64,000 nt of DNA from Gemella sanguinis ATCC 700632 (GCF_000701685.1 NZ_JNJO01000003.1:62001-126000); one strand, 5' to 3'; counted from the stretch's first letter, positions 1 to 10,057 are shown. Notes: generated by a model not told the origin, from the letters alone. Made by a program: numbers and translations.

Positions 1-701
1 AAGTTCAACTTAGAGAAAGATCTAAGAGGGAATATAAACAAAATTATCTCCAAATCGATAATTTAGAGTATAAAGTTAATAAAAACATATTGAAAATAAA
101 AAACGAAAGTTTTGATTCATCTAAGATTTATACAATAATCGGAGATAATGGTTGTGGAAAAACTACATTTGCTAATGCATTAAGTGGTTTAATTAAATCA
201 AAAAATTCAGTATTATTAAATAATATTCCATTAAAAAATAAAGATTTAATAAAAAATACGTTCCAGGTAATGCAAGATGTGAACTATCAATTATTTACAA
301 ATCAGGTAGAAAAAGAAATTAAACTTGGTAGCAATAATCTTGAAAGATTTGATGAAGTAATAGATAAGCTAAGTATTAGACCATTTTTAAAGAGACATCC
401 TAATACTCTATCTGGTGGGGAAAAACAAAGGGTAGCAATAGCATCAGCATTATTATCAAATAAGAATATTTTAATCTTTGATGAACCTACTAGTGGTTTA
501 GACTATGTTAATATGATAGAATTAAGTAGTCTGATTGAAGAAATAGCCGAAGAAGATGTAGTAATATTTATTATTACTCATGACTATGAATTTCTATGTA
601 CGATTTCGGATGAAGTACTTTACTTTGATGAAAATGGTATTAAAGAAAGAATAGAAGTCAACGAAGAAAATAAAGAAAAAATCTTAAATATAATGAGCTA
701 A
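1..701 (+). CDS. ECF-type ABC transporter ATP-binding protein, 3' part (truncated by window edge)
   Basis: ATPase domain of an ABC transporter. The frame is open from base 3, so a TTG at 90 is not the true start; the gene begins outside the window. The in-frame residues before it (YLQIDNLEYKV) look like the first strand of an ABC domain, and about 18 residues precede them, which fits the second half of a two-domain ATPase. Visible motifs are Walker A GDNGCGKT, signature LSGGEKQR, Walker B ILIFDEPTSGLD and switch ITHD. The Q-loop context QLFTNQVEKEI resembles energy-coupling-factor vitamin or cobalt importers. The double-domain and ECF assignments are inference; the ATPase call is certain. Confidence 0.85.
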   Translation, partial: VQLRERSKREYKQNYLQIDNLEYKVNKNILKIKNESFDSSKIYTIIGDNGCGKTTFANALSGLIKSKNSVLLNNIPLKNKDLIKNTFQVMQDVNYQLFTNQVEKEIKLGSNNLERFDEVIDKLSIRPFLKRHPNTLSGGEKQRVAIASALLSNKNILIFDEPTSGLDYVNMIELSSLIEEIAEEDVVIFIITHDYEFLCTISDEVLYFDENGIKERIEVNEENKEKILNIMS

Positions 702-726
702 TATGATTAACATATTAGCTTTTTTT
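696..726 (+). terminator. Rho-independent terminator after the ABC ATPase
   Basis: Perfect 10-bp stem AGCTAATATG / CATATTAGCT with a 5-nt loop followed by six T. The stem starts inside the last codons of the ATPase gene. Confidence 0.9.
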
Positions 727-762
727 AGTCTGAAAAACATAAAGTAGTACCTATCAAAAAAC

Positions 763-791
763 TTGTCTAAATAGGTGTATCATGATAAAAT
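763..791 (+). promoter_or_regulatory. Sigma-A-like promoter for whiA
   Basis: TTGTCT, 17-bp spacer, TAAAAT, located between the upstream terminator and whiA. Confidence 0.55.
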
Positions 792-826
792 AAATAGGTT
801 ATATTATTAAGATAGGAGGGGTAAAA

Positions 827-1777
827 TTGTCTTACGCTTCGGATATGAAAAAGGAATTAACCTTAATAGAAATTACGAAAGATAGAGAATTTCTCTCGGA
901 ATTATCAGCGTTAATAAAGATGAATGGTATTTTGACAATAGCAAATGGTAGGTTAAGTCTTAGCTTTCAAACAGAAAATGCTTCAATAGCTAGAAGGATG
1001 TATTCTCTTATAAAATATTTTTATAAGGTACATATCAATATTTCTGTTAGAAAAAAATTGAAATTAAAAAAGAATAATGTATATATATGTCGTTTAGATC
1101 AAGATGTTAAAGCAATATTAACAGATTTATATATATTAAATGATGATTACACTATGAGATTAGATATTGCAGAAGAACTAATTGATACAGAAGAGAAGAA
1201 AAAAGCTTATTTAAGAGGAGCTTTTTTAGCTGGTGGTTCAATTAATAATCCACGAACTTCAAGTTATCATATGGAGATTTTCTCTTACTATGAAGAACAT
1301 AATAAAGAATTAATGGAACTTTTAAATTCATTTAATTTAAATGCAAGAAGTTTAGAAAGAAAAAAAGGTTTTATAGTATATATAAAAGAATCGGAAAAAA
1401 TTGCAGAATTTATAAACTTAGTTGGAGCATATCAAGCATTGTTCCAATTTGAGGATGAACGTATTGTACGTGATATAAACAACTCTGTAAATAGAATGCA
1501 AAACTGCGATATGGCAAATATGAATAAAACAGTTAATGCATCTGCAAAGCAGGTTGAGGATATAAATATAATCGAAGAACGATTAGGGTTAGATAACCTT
1601 GATGATAAACTTAGAGTAGTTGCAGAAGCTAGATTAAAGTATCCTGAATATCCTCTAAAAGAAATTGCAGAAATGATAGAAGATGGAAAATTATCTAAAT
1701 CAGGATTAAATCATAGATTTAGAAAAATAGCTAAAATAGCTAAAGAATTAAAAGAAGGAACTTATCAACCAAAATAA
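827..1777 (+). CDS. whiA: DNA-binding protein WhiA
   Basis: WhiA, a conserved Gram-positive protein linked to cell division and sporulation-type regulation. The 316-residue length is normal for the family. The N-terminal half holds the LAGLIDADG-like fold without nuclease residues (around RGAFLAGGSI). The C-terminal half carries the helix-turn-helix (LKEIAEMIEDGKLSKSGLNH). The start is a TTG chosen because GGAGGGG lies about 6 nt upstream and the family N-terminus SYASDMKKEL follows directly. In many Firmicutes whiA follows rapZ and yvcK; here a terminator and an ABC ATPase precede it, so it has its own promoter. The NUDIX gene 13 bp downstream is probably co-transcribed. Confidence 0.95.
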   Translation: MSYASDMKKELTLIEITKDREFLSELSALIKMNGILTIANGRLSLSFQTENASIARRMYSLIKYFYKVHINISVRKKLKLKKNNVYICRLDQDVKAILTDLYILNDDYTMRLDIAEELIDTEEKKKAYLRGAFLAGGSINNPRTSSYHMEIFSYYEEHNKELMELLNSFNLNARSLERKKGFIVYIKESEKIAEFINLVGAYQALFQFEDERIVRDINNSVNRMQNCDMANMNKTVNASAKQVEDINIIEERLGLDNLDDKLRVVAEARLKYPEYPLKEIAEMIEDGKLSKSGLNHRFRKIAKIAKELKEGTYQPK

Positions 1778-1790
1778 AAGGAGAAGAACA

Positions 1791-2402
1791 ATGAGTAAAT
1801 GGGATGAACAAATTTTAGTAGTAAATAGAAAAGATCTTTTTAACAATGAAGAAAATCATTTTTATGGATTTTTACCTAGAGAAGATGAAAAAGTAAAAAA
1901 AATAGTTGATACATTCACTTCGTATGAAGTAAAACGTCGTGGTGATATGGAGGAAGATAACAGTTATAAACAACTTATAGGTTATGCTGTTATTAAAGAT
2001 CGTAATACAAAAGAAATATTAGTTTATAAACGTCTAGTTGGTGGAGGTGAAGCAAGACTTCACGGGAAAGCATCTGTCGGAATCGGTGGACATATGAATG
2101 AAGTAGAAGGGAAAACTATTTATGAAATGCTAAAAATTAATGCAGCTCGTGAGTTGTTTGAAGAAGTAGGTGTTTCTGAAGAATATGCATTAGAAAATCT
2201 TCATTTCATAGGTTTAATTAATGATGACAAAACAGAAGTAGGACAAGTTCACATCGGTGTTGTCTATGAATGTGAAGTTGATAAATCTAATGTAGTAGTT
2301 AGAGAAGACGATACTTTAGAAATCAAATGGACTACAGGAGATGATGCACGAAAAGAAGAAAATTACGAAAGTTGGTCAGACTTTTTAAAACCAATTATGT
2401 AA
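1791..2402 (+). CDS. NUDIX hydrolase-like protein with an expanded Nudix box
   Basis: 203-residue NUDIX-fold protein. The Nudix box is recognisable but stretched: the GX5E part (GHMNEVE) is followed by 13 rather than the usual 7 residues before the metal-binding REUXEEXGU part (RELFEEVGV). Both acidic clusters are therefore intact and hydrolysis of a nucleoside-diphosphate-linked substrate is plausible, but the substrate cannot be read from sequence. The start has the Shine-Dalgarno AAAGGAG. It sits 13 bp after whiA and is probably its operon partner. Confidence 0.8.
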   Translation: MSKWDEQILVVNRKDLFNNEENHFYGFLPREDEKVKKIVDTFTSYEVKRRGDMEEDNSYKQLIGYAVIKDRNTKEILVYKRLVGGGEARLHGKASVGIGGHMNEVEGKTIYEMLKINAARELFEEVGVSEEYALENLHFIGLINDDKTEVGQVHIGVVYECEVDKSNVVVREDDTLEIKWTTGDDARKEENYESWSDFLKPIM

Positions 2403-2412
2403 TTTAGTATAT

Positions 2413-2460
2413 TAGACTGGATTTTGTAAATTAATATATAAAGTCCAGTCTATTTAATTT
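2413..2460 (+). terminator. Probable terminator after the whiA operon
   Basis: 9-bp inverted repeat TAGACTGGA / TCCAGTCTA with a 22-nt loop and a weak T-rich tail (TTTAATTT). The tail overlaps the -35 of the gltS promoter. Confidence 0.5.
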
Positions 2461-2510
2461 GACAAGTGTTAAAAAATCTAACATAATATTGTAATAAAAT
2501 TCATTACAAT
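2459..2510 (+). promoter_or_regulatory. gltS promoter with an inverted repeat at the start site
   Basis: TTGACA (2459-2464), 17-bp spacer, CATAAT (2482-2487). A perfect 8-bp inverted repeat ATTGTAAT / ATTACAAT with 7-nt spacer (2488-2510) begins right after the -10, where a repressor operator would overlap +1. The binding protein is unknown. Confidence 0.55.
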
Positions 2511-2530
2511 GTAAGATAGATATATAGTAT

Positions 2531-2581
2531 TTAAAAGCTCGGCTCGAGTATAGGTTCGATCTAGAGTTTTTGTTTTTTTTT
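2531..2581 (+). promoter_or_regulatory. Terminator-like leader element before gltS
   Basis: Two mutually exclusive small hairpins can form. GCTCG-GCT-CGAGT competes with CTCGAG pairing to CTAGAG (one mismatch), and the second is followed directly by TTTTTG and nine T. This resembles an intrinsic terminator in the 5' untranslated region of gltS, so transcription attenuation is possible. It may instead be a weak ordinary terminator. Confidence 0.35.
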
Positions 2582-2616
2582 ATATGTATAAAATAAAATA
2601 TAGAAAGGATGATTGC

Positions 2617-3822
2617 ATGTTCAATATCAAGATGGATATGATTCAAACAGTAGGTTTAGCTGTTATTATTTTGATAGTAGGACGAATTTTAAGAACAAAG
2701 GTTAGAATTTTTGAAAAATATTGTATCCCATCACCAGTAATTGGGGGATTTTTATTCGCAATAATAAACTTAATTTTAAGACAAACTAATTTTATAATTT
2801 TTGAATTTGATAATACTTTACAAAGTTTCTTTATGACAGTATTTTTTACAAGTATTGGATTTAATGCTAGTTGGAGACTTTTAAAAGTAGGTGGAAAAAA
2901 AGTAGTATTATTTTTACTATGTGCAATAGGGCTAGTAATATTACAAAATGTAGTAGCACTAGGAATAGGTTTAGTAACAGGTGTAGATCCATTAGTTGCG
3001 CTTTTAACAGGTTCGACAGCAATGACTGGAGGACATGGTACAGCAGCAGCTATGGCACCAATAGTTGAAGATTTAGGTCATACAGGAGCAAAAAGTGTAG
3101 CTATAGCGGCAGCTACTTTTGGTCTTATAGCTGGTTCTAGTATGGGGGGGCCAATAGCAAATAGGCTTATAAGAAAGAAAAACTTAAAAGTTAAACCTCA
3201 AAAAATTGAAGATAAACAAAAGAATGATGAATTTTTATTTGATAATGATGTAAAAAAATTAGATGGTGAAAATTTTGCAAAAGCATTTTTCTTAATTTTA
3301 CTATCAATGTTTATAGGTAGTTATGTATCAAGTTATTTAAATCACTATTTAAATTTCCCAAGTTATATTGGACCTATGTTAGTTGCTGCGGTTTTAAGAA
3401 ATATTTCAGATTCAACAACAAAGTTCGACCTTCATTATGAAGAGGTTCATATATTAGAAGATGTTTCGTTGAATTTATTCTTAGGAATGGCAATGATAAG
3501 TTTAAAACTATGGGAATTAGGTAGTGTAGCAGGTCAATTAGCTTTATTATTAATTGGTCAAGTAGTACTTGCTTATCTATTTATATACTTTATTACATTT
3601 AAAGTTATGGGAAGCAACTATGATGCCGCAGTTTTATCATCAGGACACGCAGGATTTTCTTTAGGAGCAACACCTAATGGAATTGCTAATATGCAAAGTG
3701 TCTGCGATAAATACAAGTATTCGTATATAGCATTCTTCGTTATGCCAATAGTTGGTGCACTATTTATAGACTTCTTTAACGTTGCTATAATAAGTGGATT
3801 CTTCTCATTCTTAGCAAGATAA
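2617..3822 (+). CDS. gltS: Sodium/glutamate symporter GltS
   Basis: Integral membrane sodium:glutamate symporter of about 401 residues, the family's usual size. Around ten membrane segments are visible, with a central hydrophilic loop (residues about 185-215, rich in K, D and E). The two pore-type motifs of the family are present as TGGHGTAAA in the first half and GHAGFSLGATPNGIANM in the second. The start was set at the ATG with AAAGGA 7 nt upstream, 11 codons inside the longest frame, because the upstream ATG has no ribosome binding site and lies next to the T-rich leader. The gene is monocistronic, closed by a strong bidirectional terminator. Confidence 0.93.
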   Translation: MFNIKMDMIQTVGLAVIILIVGRILRTKVRIFEKYCIPSPVIGGFLFAIINLILRQTNFIIFEFDNTLQSFFMTVFFTSIGFNASWRLLKVGGKKVVLFLLCAIGLVILQNVVALGIGLVTGVDPLVALLTGSTAMTGGHGTAAAMAPIVEDLGHTGAKSVAIAAATFGLIAGSSMGGPIANRLIRKKNLKVKPQKIEDKQKNDEFLFDNDVKKLDGENFAKAFFLILLSMFIGSYVSSYLNHYLNFPSYIGPMLVAAVLRNISDSTTKFDLHYEEVHILEDVSLNLFLGMAMISLKLWELGSVAGQLALLLIGQVVLAYLFIYFITFKVMGSNYDAAVLSSGHAGFSLGATPNGIANMQSVCDKYKYSYIAFFVMPIVGALFIDFFNVAIISGFFSFLAR

Positions 3823-3832
3823 TAAATAAAAA

Positions 3833-3874
3833 ACATGTCAAGAAAGTACTTAACTACTTCTTGACATGTTTTTT
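3833..3874. terminator. Bidirectional terminator between gltS and serS
   Basis: Perfect 12-bp stem ACATGTCAAGAA / TTCTTGACATGT, preceded by A-rich and followed by T-rich sequence, so it can serve both convergent genes. Confidence 0.9.
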
Positions 3875-3910
3875 ATATTAAAGAAAGTTTACAATTATTA
3901 TTTTATTAAA

Positions 3911-5215
<1,305 letters not shown>

Positions 5216-5251
5216 TTATTGAAAATCTTATATTATTAAAAAGGATAAAAT

Positions 5252-5461
5252 AAAAATCCCTTACGTCAAAGACGTAAGGGACGATTCATATACTAACCGC
5301 GGTTCCACCCAAATTCAATCTAATAAGATTCTCAAAAGTTTAATTTGATATTGCTATAGTAGAATTTTAAAATAAACAATGAGTGTTTTCAGCTTAGTCA
5401 CTCTCTCTGAAAAAGTTTTTAGATTAAAACATGTCTATAATCAAATTATATATATCTATTT
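5252..5461 (-). promoter_or_regulatory. T-box riboswitch, tRNA-Ser responsive, upstream of serS
   Basis: Read on the minus strand, the leader carries the canonical T-box sequence GGGTGGAACCGCG (5310-5298), followed by a perfect 10-bp terminator stem CCCTTACGTC / GACGTAAGGG (5280-5258) and a T-rich tail. The stem I region includes an AGAGAGAG tract near 5401-5408. A UCU at 5363-5361 is a candidate serine specifier codon (inference). Uncharged tRNA-Ser should favour the antiterminator and raise serS expression. Confidence 0.93.
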
Positions 5462-5467
5462 AAAATC

Positions 5468-5497
5468 ATTTTACTCTATTTCTACTAAATATGTCAA
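5468..5497 (-). promoter_or_regulatory. serS promoter
   Basis: On the minus strand: TTGACA (5497-5492), 18-bp spacer, TAAAAT (5473-5468), about 7 nt before the start of the T-box leader. Between 5498 and 5575 no gene or clear signal is seen. Confidence 0.75.
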
Positions 5498-5575
5498 GTA
5501 TTTACCGAAAATTTAGTAGATTTTTTCTAAGTATAAGTAAGGAATTTGGTTTATCTTAATTTTATACGATTAAAA

Positions 5576-8500
5576 TTATTTGTCGGGTGTACCTGTATTA
5601 GCATTTGAATTTGGAGAAGAACCAATATTTGGTTTAACATCTGTAGAAGGATTTGCTGGTTTTTCTACAGAGTTATTAACTGCGTTGTTGTTTTCAACAG
5701 CTTTGTTTTCAACAACTTTGTTATTTGTAGGTTTATTATCTGCAACTTTATTTTCAACAGCTTTATCTAGTTTATCATTATTTTCAGCTCGTAAGTTAGG
5801 AAGTGGTTTAGATAAATCAATAGCGCTAGCAAGTATTACATGAGTTTTCCCATTAAGTGTAAATACTAATGCTTTCCCATTTGGAGTATCAATTACTGAG
5901 ATTGAAGATGGACTAATACCTAATGCTTGTGCAAGATAATTAACTTTTGCTTGTATATTAGCATCATCATTATTGCTATTACTATTTTTATCTACTGAAT
6001 TATCTTTGTTATCTTCAGCTTTTTTATTTTCAACAGGAGCTTTCTCATCTTTAATTATATATTTTGCTTTTGAAAACTCTAATGCAGGTAAAAAGTCGCT
6101 AAGCTCATCTACAAATTGTTTTGCAGATTTAAATATAGTTTCACCAGATTCATCAATTTCTTGAAGTTTTTTATAGTTAGCTCCGTGCTCAACTTTTGTA
6201 ATTGTTGGATTTTCTAATGAGTAGTGAAGTAGATTTTTAGCATTAATTAAACGCTCAACCAATGTATGCATTGGGATAACTGAAATTTTAGCTTCACTTT
6301 CATATGTATCTTTTATTAGAGAAGCCATCTCTTCGCGTAAGTTATTGTTTACTTTATCACTTTCTAAATTCTCAATGAAATATTTAATATAACTTAAACC
6401 AGTAGCTCCAGTTTGATTATCAAATTTTTTGATTTCACTCAATAGGTGAGATACTTGCGCAAATGCATTACTATCTTTTTCAGAGACAGCTTTGTTTAGT
6501 CTATCAGTTAAACTAGCTTTAGTAATACTATAATATTCAACATTACTTTCTTTTACTTTATCAAGTAATTCATTATAAGTTTTAGTTAATTGATCAGTTA
6601 TAGTGTCTGTAGCTGGAGTAGTATTATTTTCATCTTTAACACCGATGTATTTATCATCAAAATTATTCAACATTTTTAAATATCCAGCTGTTGAATTACT
6701 AGGTAGTTCGTTAATTTCACTTATTAATTGATTTAATGCTCTGTTTATTCTATGAGCTTTTTTAGTATCAGTGCTATATATTATATTTGAGTTATTTTTT
6801 AATTTTTCAATTTCTCTTAAAACTTTACTCTTATCTAATTCACCCGGAATATAAGTTCCTGTAATATTTGGAAGTTTATTTTTATAGTATAAGTTAGCTC
6901 CTTTAGAAATTATTTTAACGTAATGATCGTGATCACCATGAGGAATTACAAATTTATTTCCTTCAACGGTAATTTTATCTACTGGAATACCTGTACGTTT
7001 AGATAATGAAAGTAATTCATTTTCAAAATCTAACTCATCATCTCCAGTAATTTTAGGAATTTCTAATTTACTTCTAGGTATAATATAAGGGTGAATATGA
7101 GTCGGATCATAAGCATGTGCTGGTTCATTAAATACGAAGAAATCTTTCGTTACTTTTATAGCTTCTTTAGGAACACCATATACATCTGCAATATAATCTA
7201 TTTGTTTCTTAATTTCATCTGTTAATTCAACTTCAGTTTCGTCTACATGAATAGCGTTAAGTAATACAGTATGACTATGATCTCCGTGTGGATATGATAA
7301 TGCCTGACCATTTTCTGTTTCTACTAATTTAATTAAACTAGGATCAATATTTAATATTTTTGCTAGGTGGTTTATTTTTTTCGCCACCTCAGCAGAATAA
7401 GTTGGTTTATCTTCAACTTTATTATTGTCAGTATTATTAATATCTTTTAGTAGCGTAGTATTACCTTCGTATGATAATGCATCTCCATTAGACGTAGCTA
7501 CATATTTAAATTTAGTTTTATCAATTTTATTTTTCTCAGAAAGATAATTGATTTTTTCATTTACTTCTTTTTCTAGTGAATTATATTCTTCTTTTGCTTT
7601 ATCTAAATATTTCTCAGGAATTAATTTTTCCCATTTAGAATTAACTAGTTGTTTGTAGAAAATAAAGTGTTCATGGCCATCATGTGAAGCAAGTAGCCCT
7701 GTTGAAGTTGGGGTAGTTTTACTATTATCTGATAGGATAAACCCATCACTAGTTTTAAACTGTATTCCAGCAAATGATAAAATACTAGGCTTTATTGAGT
7801 TATTATTTTTATCACTGTTATTATCTACTGTAGGAACTGCAGGTTTTGGTGTGCTTGGAAGTGGAGTAGTAATCGAACCATTATTTGGTTTAGGGATATA
7901 GTGATAATGGTCATTATGTCTTACTGTATATCCATATTTATCTTCACTTACAATATCTTTTGGATCAAATTTATAATTATCATTGTTATTTGGACTAGTT
8001 TGAGTTGTTGCATGTGAAGTACTATGATTATTTAGTAAATATTCCCATTTTGTACCACGTAGTTGTGAATATGGGATAATGTGTTGATGACTCCCATGTT
8101 GAACGATAAAACCAAAACTATTGCTACCTATAATATCTTGAGCTCCTCTAAATATATATCCATCACTAGTTGGAGAAGAAATTCCAGCTGTTGAATGAGA
8201 TAATGAATAATTTACTCCAGATTGTTTCGCCTGTGATAGTTGCGAAGAAGATAGAGAACTTTTTTTGATGTAATGGTAGTGATCGCCATGACGAACAACA
8301 TATCCATCAGCAGTTTCACTAACGATATCACTAGGGTTAAAAGTATAGTTATCTTCATGTGAGCTACTTGAATTTGAATTTGAAGATGAAGAATGTGCAT
8401 GATGATGTGCATTAGCAGTTATTTCTTTTGCAGTTTTTTCATCAACTATATTTGATTGTGTTACTCCTTTTTTAGGATAATAATAGAATTTTCCATCTAT

Positions 8501-8854
8501 TTTTATTATGTACCCTTGAGCTACTTCATATTGTATATCTTCATCTTTTAAAGTATAATTATCATTTTTATAAACTAATGAATCTATAAATTTTGCATTA
8601 TATGGTACTAAACCTTTTTCAAAATGACTATGGTCTCCGTGAAGAGTAGCGTAGCCGTCTTCAGTGATTGCAGTAACCACTATAGTACTTTCTTTTTCAG
8701 CATAAGCTATTTTTTTTACTTCTTTTACATTCTGTACTAAGCTGTTTGATGAATTGTTATCTTTTTTAGAATATTCATAACCACCATAACATACAGCTGA
8801 AAGAACTAGTAGTGTGGATGGTATAACAAGTAAATTTTTTTTCTTTTTATCCAT
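5576..8854 (-). CDS. Histidine-triad (Pht-like) surface protein, zinc binding
   Basis: 1092-residue relative of streptococcal polyhistidine-triad proteins, which bind zinc at the cell surface and pass it to a zinc importer. Seven HxxHxH triads are visible (residues 72-77, 189-194, 253-258, 313-318, 391-396, 523-528, 639-644), plus an extra His cluster at 150-154. Residues 8-25 form an N-terminal hydrophobic segment; SAVC at 19-22 is a poor lipobox, so anchoring is uncertain. The region from about 650 to 920 is helical, and the C-terminus (about 1035-1092) is an Asn/Val/Lys repeat without LPXTG. The start has TAGGAG 8 nt upstream. A strong promoter with a Zur-like operator precedes it, so zinc control is likely. 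Confidence 0.9.
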   Translation of the reverse strand: MDKKKKNLLVIPSTLLVLSAVCYGGYEYSKKDNNSSNSLVQNVKEVKKIAYAEKESTIVVTAITEDGYATLHGDHSHFEKGLVPYNAKFIDSLVYKNDNYTLKDEDIQYEVAQGYIIKIDGKFYYYPKKGVTQSNIVDEKTAKEITANAHHHAHSSSSNSNSSSSHEDNYTFNPSDIVSETADGYVVRHGDHYHYIKKSSLSSSQLSQAKQSGVNYSLSHSTAGISSPTSDGYIFRGAQDIIGSNSFGFIVQHGSHQHIIPYSQLRGTKWEYLLNNHSTSHATTQTSPNNNDNYKFDPKDIVSEDKYGYTVRHNDHYHYIPKPNNGSITTPLPSTPKPAVPTVDNNSDKNNNSIKPSILSFAGIQFKTSDGFILSDNSKTTPTSTGLLASHDGHEHFIFYKQLVNSKWEKLIPEKYLDKAKEEYNSLEKEVNEKINYLSEKNKIDKTKFKYVATSNGDALSYEGNTTLLKDINNTDNNKVEDKPTYSAEVAKKINHLAKILNIDPSLIKLVETENGQALSYPHGDHSHTVLLNAIHVDETEVELTDEIKKQIDYIADVYGVPKEAIKVTKDFFVFNEPAHAYDPTHIHPYIIPRSKLEIPKITGDDELDFENELLSLSKRTGIPVDKITVEGNKFVIPHGDHDHYVKIISKGANLYYKNKLPNITGTYIPGELDKSKVLREIEKLKNNSNIIYSTDTKKAHRINRALNQLISEINELPSNSTAGYLKMLNNFDDKYIGVKDENNTTPATDTITDQLTKTYNELLDKVKESNVEYYSITKASLTDRLNKAVSEKDSNAFAQVSHLLSEIKKFDNQTGATGLSYIKYFIENLESDKVNNNLREEMASLIKDTYESEAKISVIPMHTLVERLINAKNLLHYSLENPTITKVEHGANYKKLQEIDESGETIFKSAKQFVDELSDFLPALEFSKAKYIIKDEKAPVENKKAEDNKDNSVDKNSNSNNDDANIQAKVNYLAQALGISPSSISVIDTPNGKALVFTLNGKTHVILASAIDLSKPLPNLRAENNDKLDKAVENKVADNKPTNNKVVENKAVENNNAVNNSVEKPANPSTDVKPNIGSSPNSNANTGTPDK

Positions 8855-8876
8855 AATATATACTCCTATATTTTCT

Positions 8877-8897
8877 ATTTCAAAATCATTTCGATTT
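8877..8897 (-). promoter_or_regulatory. Candidate Zur operator of the histidine-triad gene
   Basis: On the minus strand the 21-bp site starts AAATCGAAATGATT and ends TTGAAAT. It agrees with the Bacillus Zur consensus AAATCGTAATNATTACGATTT (known) at 16 of the 20 defined positions. It starts directly after the -10, so a bound repressor would cover +1. Confidence 0.7.
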
Positions 8898-8926
8898 ATT
8901 ATAACATGTATTTTATGGTGTGTAAA
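8898..8926 (-). promoter_or_regulatory. Promoter of the histidine-triad gene
   Basis: Minus strand: TTTACA (8926-8921), 17-bp spacer, perfect TATAAT (8903-8898) with an extended TGT before it. Confidence 0.85.
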
Positions 8927-9053
8927 TAGTATTCTTTACGATTAAATAGAAAATATAATATTTTTATTTAATTCTAATGTGTATTATTACACCTGAATAT
9001 ACAAGTTCACTTATATTAAAAGATAAAATAATACTTTTTTAAATAATATATGA

Positions 9054-9059
9054 TATAAT
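9054..9059 (+). promoter_or_regulatory. Extended -10 for the sulfurtransferase gene
   Basis: TGATATAAT, a consensus extended -10; the -35 is poor. Confidence 0.5.
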
Positions 9060-9095
9060 AATTAGTATATTAATTATTCGTGAAAGGAGTATTTT

Positions 9096-9935
9096 ATGAC
9101 ACAATTTAATTTTAAACAATTAGTTGATGCAGAATACTTATTATCTAATAGAGAAAACGACAACCTTGTAGTAATTGATGCTCGTGGGGGTATGTTAGAA
9201 GAAGGAGCTTTAATGTATGATAAAGCTACGGTTGTTGATTGGACTGATATAAGTTTACTAGGGGAATTTGGAGGAGAAGAATTAGGGAAATTACTTTCTA
9301 AAGAAAACTATCAACAAATTTTTTCTAAGTTAGGGGTTAAAGAAGATTCAGAAGTATTAGTCTATGGATTTACTATGCCAGATCAAGGATTTGGGGATGA
9401 AGGACGTATTCTTTATACATTTAATTACGCAGGCTTTGATAATGTTAAAATTATTGATGGTGGTTTTAAACAAGTTGAATCATTAGGATTTAATAAAAAA
9501 TATAATCCATCAGAAGATAGAATTGATGTTAGTGATGTAGTTAGAGTTGAAGGAGAAAATAACAGTAATGCTATTTTCACTGATGAATTATTAACATTAG
9601 TAGGTAATGAGAATGTACAAATTATTGATACGAGACTAGAAGTTGAATATAACGGCCGTGTTATTTATGGAGAAAACAAAGCTGGACATATTCCTACTGC
9701 AATATCTATTCCATTTAACTCATTAGTTGATAAAGATGGTTTTATTAAATCTAGAGAAGAGTTGGAAAAATACTTTGAAGATAAAGGTCTAGATAAGAAT
9801 AAATTACAAATTACATATTGTACAACTGGAGTTCGTGCATCTTATGTAGCTGTTATATTAACAGAATTAGGGTACAAAGTAAGAAATTATGAACCATCAT
9901 TCGCAAGATATGCTAATGTTGCTGAGGTAGAATAA
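9096..9935 (+). CDS. Two-domain rhodanese-family sulfurtransferase
   Basis: 279 residues with two tandem rhodanese domains (about 1-135 inactive, 160-275 catalytic), as in thiosulfate or 3-mercaptopyruvate sulfurtransferases. The second domain keeps the active-site loop CTTGVR with Cys242 as the persulfide carrier; the first lacks a matching Cys, which is normal for the family. The loop does not decide between thiosulfate and mercaptopyruvate as donor. Start ATG has GAAAGGAG. Cytoplasmic, no signal peptide. Confidence 0.88.
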   Translation: MTQFNFKQLVDAEYLLSNRENDNLVVIDARGGMLEEGALMYDKATVVDWTDISLLGEFGGEELGKLLSKENYQQIFSKLGVKEDSEVLVYGFTMPDQGFGDEGRILYTFNYAGFDNVKIIDGGFKQVESLGFNKKYNPSEDRIDVSDVVRVEGENNSNAIFTDELLTLVGNENVQIIDTRLEVEYNGRVIYGENKAGHIPTAISIPFNSLVDKDGFIKSREELEKYFEDKGLDKNKLQITYCTTGVRASYVAVILTELGYKVRNYEPSFARYANVAEVE

Positions 9936-9985
9936 GAGATAATATTTATTTGTTGACACATTTATTAAGATAAATAGACTGATAT

Positions 9986-9991
9986 TATAAT
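9986..9991 (+). promoter_or_regulatory. -10 element for the GNAT gene
   Basis: TATAAT. A TTGACA at 9953-9958 is too far upstream (27 bp) to pair with it, so the -35 is uncertain. Confidence 0.35.
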
Positions 9992-10057
9992 TGATGGGAA
10001 AACTATAGAAACTTGTTATAGTAATAAAAATAAAAGTTCAACTATAATGGAGGAAAC

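Noticed and set aside
2541-2575. tRNA-like 3' half (GGTTCGATC with flanking stem)
   Set aside because: No acceptor stem, anticodon arm or D arm can be fitted; better explained as a leader hairpin with T run.
5580-6164. Two plus-strand ORFs opposite the histidine-triad gene
   Set aside because: Antisense shadows of the low-complexity C-terminus; no ribosome binding site and no recognisable protein.
8212-8412. 66-residue His-rich ORF inside the histidine-triad gene
   Set aside because: It is a frame-shifted shadow of the His- and Ser-coding stretch of the real gene.
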